From Acidimicrobiales bacterium (lineage in GTDB: Bacteria > Actinomycetota > Acidimicrobiia > Acidimicrobiales > VFJN01): DNA of 8,865 bases. Of this stretch, positions 6,058 through 8,865 are shown in pieces. Below the pieces are notes generated by a model. The model searched no databases, was not told the DNA's origin, and saw only the letters and a program-made list of their open reading frames with translations. The stretch spans positions 1 to 8,865 of the forward strand of contig JAFGPU010000465.1 in the NCBI GenBank assembly GCA_016936035.1, written 5' to 3'. Numbering within the stretch: the stretch's first letter is position 1; each line of letters opens with the position of its first letter. The position numbers and the translations under genes were made by a program.

Positions 6058-6903
6058 TCAGACGACCTCGGCCAGACCGTTCTTGACCACGACGGCGCCG
6101 GCGCTGGTGGCCTCGAAGGCGTACACCTCGGCACCGTCGCTGCGACCGGCCTGGAAGATGGAGGTGACCACGTCGTTGCCGGGGAACACGTTGGCGGCGA
6201 AGCGCACGGCGAGGCGCCGCAGCCGGGCGGGGTCGCCATCGGCGACGGTGGCGATGACCGACTGGCTGCACATCGCCATGGTGCACAGACCGTGGGCGAT
6301 GATGCCGGGCAGGCCGACGGAACGGGCGACCTCGTCGTCGACGTGGATGGGCATGGTGTCGCCGGAGGCGTCGCGGTAGCGGAACGTCTGGTCGTCGTCG
6401 ACGTGCACGCTGTGCTCGCCGACCGGCCGGGCGCGGGCCTCGTCGGGGAAGTCGTGGCCGGGCTTGTCGGGGCCGCCCGACTCGCCGTCGGTCATGCCGC
6501 GCACGAACAACGTGACGTACTGCGTGAGGACGGCGTCGCCGCTGTCGGTGTCGTCGCTCGTCACCTTGACGGTGAACCGGGTGCCCGAGCCGCCCACCCG
6601 CACGCTGTAGGCCTCGCTGCGGGTGGTGATGGAGCGGCCGGGGACGAGCGGCTGGTGGAAGTGCATGTCCTGCTCGCCGTGGACGATGAACATGGCGGCC
6701 TCGGCCGGCACGACGGCGCCGACGGCCTCGAACATCGTGGGCCACACGGGGACGACGCCGAACACCGGCGGCGCCACCTTGCCCGCCTCGTAGGCGGGGT
6801 TGGGGTCGTTCGTGGCGGCGGCGTAGGCGCGGGCGCGGTCGACGTCGATGACGGTGGTGGCGGGGCCGTAGGTCGACCCCAGCTTGTCGAGCGGCAGAGC
6901 CAT
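6058..6903 (-). CDS. double-hotdog MaoC-family (R)-specific enoyl-CoA hydratase
   Basis: Predicted to hydrate trans-2-enoyl-CoA to (R)-3-hydroxyacyl-CoA, or to dehydrate in reverse, in fatty acid metabolism. The 281 residues form two hotdog repeats, as in eukaryotic hydratase 2 and many actinobacterial MaoC proteins. The N-terminal repeat (about 1-140) has a degenerate motif YAAATNDPNPAY (27-38) without the catalytic His. The C-terminal repeat carries the working signature RYRDASGDTMPIHVDDEVA (175-193), with catalytic D182 and H187 at the canonical five-residue spacing and GLPGIIAHGLCTM (197-209) downstream; Met184 occupies the place of the usual Asn. The ATG at 6903 has GAGGAG 10 bases before it; the frame continues upstream to 7215 but that part is unlike the family. 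It is the first gene of a three-gene operon and divergent from the phosphatase. Substrate chain length is unknown. Confidence 0.92.
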   Translation of the reverse strand: MALPLDKLGSTYGPATTVIDVDRARAYAAATNDPNPAYEAGKVAPPVFGVVPVWPTMFEAVGAVVPAEAAMFIVHGEQDMHFHQPLVPGRSITTRSEAYSVRVGGSGTRFTVKVTSDDTDSGDAVLTQYVTLFVRGMTDGESGGPDKPGHDFPDEARARPVGEHSVHVDDDQTFRYRDASGDTMPIHVDDEVARSVGLPGIIAHGLCTMAMCSQSVIATVADGDPARLRRLAVRFAANVFPGNDVVTSIFQAGRSDGAEVYAFEATSAGAVVVKNGLAEVV

Positions 6904-6955
6904 CGGGATGCATCTCCTCACGCGGCAGCGCAGCGCTCCCAGCGAACGCCGGACG

Positions 6956-6982
6956 AGCCTAGTGGTCGTGTCCCGGTAGCGT
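6956..6982. promoter_or_regulatory. divergent promoter region of hydratase operon and phosphatase
   Basis: The 82-bp gap 6904-6985 separates two divergent genes. TAGGCT on the minus strand (6961-6956) is a -10 candidate for the hydratase operon, giving a leader of about 45 bases with a Shine-Dalgarno. TAGCGT on the plus strand (6977-6982) is a -10 candidate for the phosphatase, 9 bases before the ATG at 6992 and 3 before the ATG at 6986, which supports a leaderless start at 6992. Neither has a good -35. Confidence 0.35.
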
Positions 6983-6985
6983 CCC

Positions 6986-7606
6986 ATGCTCATGAGCTCC
7001 GCCCTCGACGCTGCGACGCGCATCCTGCTGGTCCGCCACGGCCAGTCCGAGTGGAACGCCGCCGGACGCTGGCAGGGCCAGGCGGACGCGCCGCTCAGCG
7101 ACCGGGGACGCCTGCAGGCGCGGGAGGCGTCGCGCACGGTCGGCGCGGTCGACGCCGTGTGGGCCTCTGACCTCCGGCGGGCGGTCGAAACCGCGACGAT
7201 CATCGCGGACGGCATCGGCGTCGGTCCCGTCGTGGTCGACCCCGACCTGCGCGAGCGCGACGCCGGCGAGTTCTCGGGGCTGACCCGCGCCGAGATCGAG
7301 GAGCGCTTCCCCGGCTACCTGGCCGCGCGTCGCCGCCCGCCCGGCTGGGAGCCCGACGAGCACCTGCTGGCCCGGGCCCGGCGTGCGCTGCACCGCATCG
7401 CCGAGGCCGTACCCGGGGGCGACGTGCTGGTGGTGACCCACGGGGGCCTCGTGTACACGGTCGAGGAGCACCTCGGCGCCGAGCACGCCCGGCTGGCCAA
7501 CACCGAGGGCCGCTGGCTCGCCGTGGTGGCCGGCGGTCCGATGCACCTCGGCGACCGGGTGCTGCTGTCCGAGCCCGAGGACACGACGGTGCCCGGCCAG
7601 ATCTGA
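6986..7606 (+). CDS. histidine phosphatase family protein (phosphoglycerate mutase-like)
   Basis: A 206-residue cytoplasmic phosphatase or mutase of the branch that works through a phosphohistidine. The signature ILLVRHGQSEWNAAGRWQGQ (13-32) contains the nucleophile H18 with R17; R64 (SDLRR), E90 (LRERDAGEF) and H152 (VTHGG) complete the catalytic set. The length and the RWQGQADAPLSDRGRLQA segment fit broad-specificity phosphatases (including glucosyl-3-phosphoglycerate phosphatase and cobalamin-pathway relatives) better than true dPGM glycolytic mutases, which are longer, so no gene symbol is given. The start is either the ATG at 6986 or the one at 6992; the second is favoured by the upstream TAGCGT and would give 204 residues. 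No Shine-Dalgarno is visible. The last five codons and the stop lie inside the first copy of the 63-bp tandem repeat. Confidence 0.92.
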   Translation: MLMSSALDAATRILLVRHGQSEWNAAGRWQGQADAPLSDRGRLQAREASRTVGAVDAVWASDLRRAVETATIIADGIGVGPVVVDPDLRERDAGEFSGLTRAEIEERFPGYLAARRRPPGWEPDEHLLARARRALHRIAEAVPGGDVLVVTHGGLVYTVEEHLGAEHARLANTEGRWLAVVAGGPMHLGDRVLLSEPEDTTVPGQI

Positions 7607-7777
7607 GTCGCGTCGCCTCGGATCTCGGCGTCGCCCCGGTGCCGCACGCAGGTGCCCGGCCAGATCTGAGTCGCGTCGCCTCGGGTCTCGGCGTCGCCCC
7701 GGTGCCGCAGGCAGGTGCCCGGCCAGGTCTGAGCCGGGGTCGCCTCAGGTCTCGGCGTCGCCCTGGTGCTGCACGCA
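7588..7777. repeat. 63-bp tandem repeat, three copies, across two convergent gene ends
   Basis: Copies lie at 7588-7650, 7651-7713 (63 bp each, differing at two positions) and 7714-7777 (64 bp, about seven substitutions and one inserted base relative to copy 2). Each begins with GGTGCCCGGCCAG. Copy 1 holds the end and stop of the phosphatase gene; copy 3 holds the last codons and stop of the opposing YteA/DksA-like gene. Copy 2 is non-coding spacer. Each copy contains a near copy of both gene tails, so the duplicated segment included the whole convergent junction. In copies 1 and 2 the minus-strand stop TGA is read as CGA. No strong hairpin is apparent within a unit. Confidence 0.95.
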
Positions 7778-8107
7778 CAACCGAGCCGCCGGCACGGTGG
7801 CGAGGCGGTCGTCGGCGATGGCCTCGCCGCAGACGTCGCAGCGCCCGTAGGTGCCCCGGTCGAGGCGCTCGAGCGCGCGGTCGACCTCGGCCAGCTCGGC
7901 CTCGACCTGCTCGAGGATCGAGAACTCCTTCTCGCGCTCGAAGGCGTCGCTGGCGGCGTCGGCCGGGTGCTGATCGGCGTGCGAGAGCTCGCCCGAGCTG
8001 TCCTCCTCGGGCTCGTCGTGGAGATGCTCGTCCTCGAGGGCCGCCCGCAGGCGTGCCAACCGATCGTGCTCGTCGGCGAGGTGGCGCCGGGCGATCTCGT
8101 CGTCCAC
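7745..8107 (-). CDS. TraR/DksA-family zinc-finger protein, YteA-like
   Basis: A 120-residue protein of the TraR/DksA superfamily, whose best-known members bind RNA polymerase through the secondary channel; the role of YteA-type members is not established. An N-terminal helix (4-26, EIARRHLADEHDRLARLRAALED) and a second helix (57-84, EREKEFSILEQVEAELAEVDRALERLDR) would form the coiled coil, joined by GELSHADQHPAD (39-50), typical of YteA-type members. The C-terminal finger is GTYGRCDVCGEAI...RLATVPAARLCVQH, with ligands C90, C93, C111 and H114: C-x2-C-x17-C-x2-H rather than the usual four cysteines. The start is GTG at 8107 with TACGCT 6 bases before it, so transcript and protein probably start together. 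It lies 31 bp downstream of tRNA-Lys on the same strand. Its last ten codons fall inside the 63-bp repeat. Confidence 0.88.
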   Translation of the reverse strand: MDDEIARRHLADEHDRLARLRAALEDEHLHDEPEEDSSGELSHADQHPADAASDAFEREKEFSILEQVEAELAEVDRALERLDRGTYGRCDVCGEAIADDRLATVPAARLCVQHQGDAET

Positions 8108-8113
8108 GGCCGT

Positions 8114-8119
8114 AGCGTA
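8114..8119 (-). promoter_or_regulatory. -10-like hexamer for the YteA/DksA-like gene (leaderless)
   Basis: TACGCT on the minus strand, 6 bases before the GTG at 8107, puts the expected +1 exactly on the start codon. The gene could also be reached by read-through from the tRNA just upstream. No -35 match is seen. Confidence 0.4.
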
Positions 8120-8138
8120 CGCACCCTGGCGCCGGGCG

Positions 8139-8211
8139 TGGGGGTGGAGGGTCTCGAACCCTCGCGCATCCGCTTAAAAGGCGGCCGCTCTGCCAGCTGA
8201 GCTACACCCCC
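8139..8211 (-). tRNA. tRNA-Lys (anticodon UUU)
   Basis: A complete 73-base cloverleaf. The acceptor stem GGGGGTG/CACCCCC pairs over 7 bp, followed by TA, the D arm GCTC-AGCTGGCA-GAGC, the anticodon loop CTTTTAA with anticodon TTT, a five-base variable loop, the T arm GAGGG-TTCGAGA-CCCTC and discriminator A. The anticodon stem has four Watson-Crick pairs with a G-A mismatch at its outermost position. CCA is not encoded. A minus-strand TACCAT (8236-8231) is a possible -10 box. Confidence 0.97.
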
Positions 8212-8271
8212 GGGACCAGACCGTGCGCCCATGGTAGGCCCGCCGCGGCCAGGGGCCGCCGCCAGCAGGGC

Positions 8272-8300
8272 TTGTGCAACCAGGGCCCCCTGTCTAGTGT
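8272..8300 (+). promoter_or_regulatory. sigma-70-type promoter of the LPXTG protein gene
   Basis: TTGTGC (8272-8277), an exact 17-base spacer and TAGTGT (8295-8300) make the best promoter match in the window. The predicted start is near 8307, giving a leader of about 53 bases. Confidence 0.55.
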
Positions 8301-8359
8301 CGGGCGGGAATGACTGGGGGCCGAGTCCTCCGGCGGGGATCTCAGGAGAAGGAACGATC

Positions 8360-8865
8360 GTGAAGCGTCTCATCGTTGCGGCGGCCTCGGCCGTCCTGCT
8401 GCTCGCCGCACCGGCTGCCGCTCAGCAGTACCCGCCTGCCGTCAACAGCCTGACCGTCACCGATTCGACGCCCACCCCCGGGCAGACCATCGGCATGGAA
8501 GCGCGCACCTTCGCTGCGGGTGGCCAGGTCACGTTCACCCTGGCGTCCGCCGGGACTGTGCTGGCGACGGGCACCGCCGATGCGTCGGGCATCGTGTCGG
8601 CCCAGGGCACCATCCCCGCCGACACCCCGCTCGGCGAGCACACCCTGACGGCGGTCGGTCCCGCGCCCGACGGCAGCGAGCTGTCGCTGTCGGTCACGCT
8701 CACCGTCGTCGCCGCCGGTGACGACGAGGCGGACGAGTCCGCGTCGGGGTCGCTACCCACCACCGGCAGCGACTCGTCCATCCCCCTGGCGAAGCTCGGC
8801 ATCGGGCTCGCGGCCGTCGGTGGCGTGGTCACCGCCGTGGCCGCCAAGCGGCGCAAGGCCGCCGC
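8360..8865 (+). CDS. secreted LPXTG-anchored surface protein with Ig-like domain, nearly complete
   Basis: 168 codons are visible and no stop is reached before the window ends. A short signal peptide MKRLIVAAASAVLLLAAPAAA (1-21) precedes QQYPPAV. Residues 28-118 form one beta-rich domain of bacterial Ig-like style (SLTVTDSTPTPGQTI...FTLASAGTVLATGTADASG...GEHTLTAVGPAPDGSELSLSVTLTV). An acidic linker GDDEADESASGS (120-131) leads to a complete sorting signal: LPTTG (132-136), a hydrophobic segment (141-161) and a basic tail KRRK (163-166). The basic tail suggests the end is only a few codons beyond the edge. A sortase should join it to the cell wall; none is in the window. The start is GTG at 8360, with AAGGA (8349-8353) 6 bases before it and AGGAG just upstream. 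Ligand or function is unknown. Confidence 0.9.
   Translation, partial: MKRLIVAAASAVLLLAAPAAAQQYPPAVNSLTVTDSTPTPGQTIGMEARTFAAGGQVTFTLASAGTVLATGTADASGIVSAQGTIPADTPLGEHTLTAVGPAPDGSELSLSVTLTVVAAGDDEADESASGSLPTTGSDSSIPLAKLGIGLAAVGGVVTAVAAKRRKAA

Noticed and set aside
4292..6379. Long plus-strand frame opposite the membrane-protein operon, and a 715-codon minus-strand frame at 3847-5994
   Set aside because: Both are Arg/Pro-rich shadows. The chosen minus frame has hydrophobic membrane segments and a coupled GTG start.
6904..7215. Upstream extension of the MaoC-like hydratase
   Set aside because: It is antisense to the phosphatase catalytic region, and a Shine-Dalgarno precedes the ATG at 6903.
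7588..7777. Tandem repeat as a CRISPR array
   Set aside because: The whole 63-bp unit repeats with no unique spacers, and it includes gene ends.
8301..8359. Riboswitch or structured leader before the LPXTG gene
   Set aside because: Only weak short stems can be drawn; the leader of about 53 bases is too short for known riboswitches.

Overview
The window is very GC-rich and densely coded. It carries a mycothiol glycosyltransferase (MshA), a YbjN protein, ProC, a YteA/DksA-type zinc-finger protein and tRNA genes in an actinobacterial style. MshA points firmly to Actinomycetota. The exact class cannot be fixed from the sequence; the proteobacterial-looking Fe superoxide dismutase and the LPXTG protein make a deep-branching class such as Acidimicrobiia a reasonable guess, no more.

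Layout from left to right. On the minus strand lie a truncated SAM hydrolase (DUF62, 1-307), proC (434-1231), a ybjN-like gene (1421-1888) and mshA (1947-3182). A divergent Fe superoxide dismutase (3329-3916, +) follows and shares a 146-bp upstream region with mshA. Two strong hairpins lie between its stop and the next, convergent gene. A tight minus-strand operon (6903 down to 4056) then encodes a double-hotdog MaoC-type enoyl-CoA hydratase, a MoaD/ThiS-like ubiquitin-fold protein ending in Gly-Gly-Ala-Ala, and a long protein with a Pro/Gly/Ala-rich disordered N-terminal half and a multi-spanning C-terminal half that looks like a degenerate CdsA fold. Divergent from it is a histidine phosphatase (6986-7606, +). 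This converges on a YteA/DksA-like gene (7745-8107, -), and three tandem copies of a 63-bp unit span both gene ends. A tRNA-Lys(UUU) gene (8139-8211, -) and the start of a small LPXTG surface protein (8360 to the window end, +) complete the window.

Two functional themes appear. MshA (mycothiol) and superoxide dismutase, transcribed back to back, both serve redox defence. The mshA-ybjN adjacency and a nearby phosphatase recall the mycobacterial mshA neighbourhood. At transcript level, four genes (proC, ybjN, the phosphatase, the YteA-like gene) have a TANNNT -10-like hexamer only 6-9 bases before the start codon and no clear Shine-Dalgarno, which suggests leaderless mRNAs. sodB, the maoC-like gene and the LPXTG gene have Shine-Dalgarno sequences and leaders.

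The least expected items are the 63-bp triplication across two convergent gene ends, the MoaD-like protein whose Gly-Gly is masked by two alanines, and the CdsA-like membrane protein that lacks the catalytic signature.
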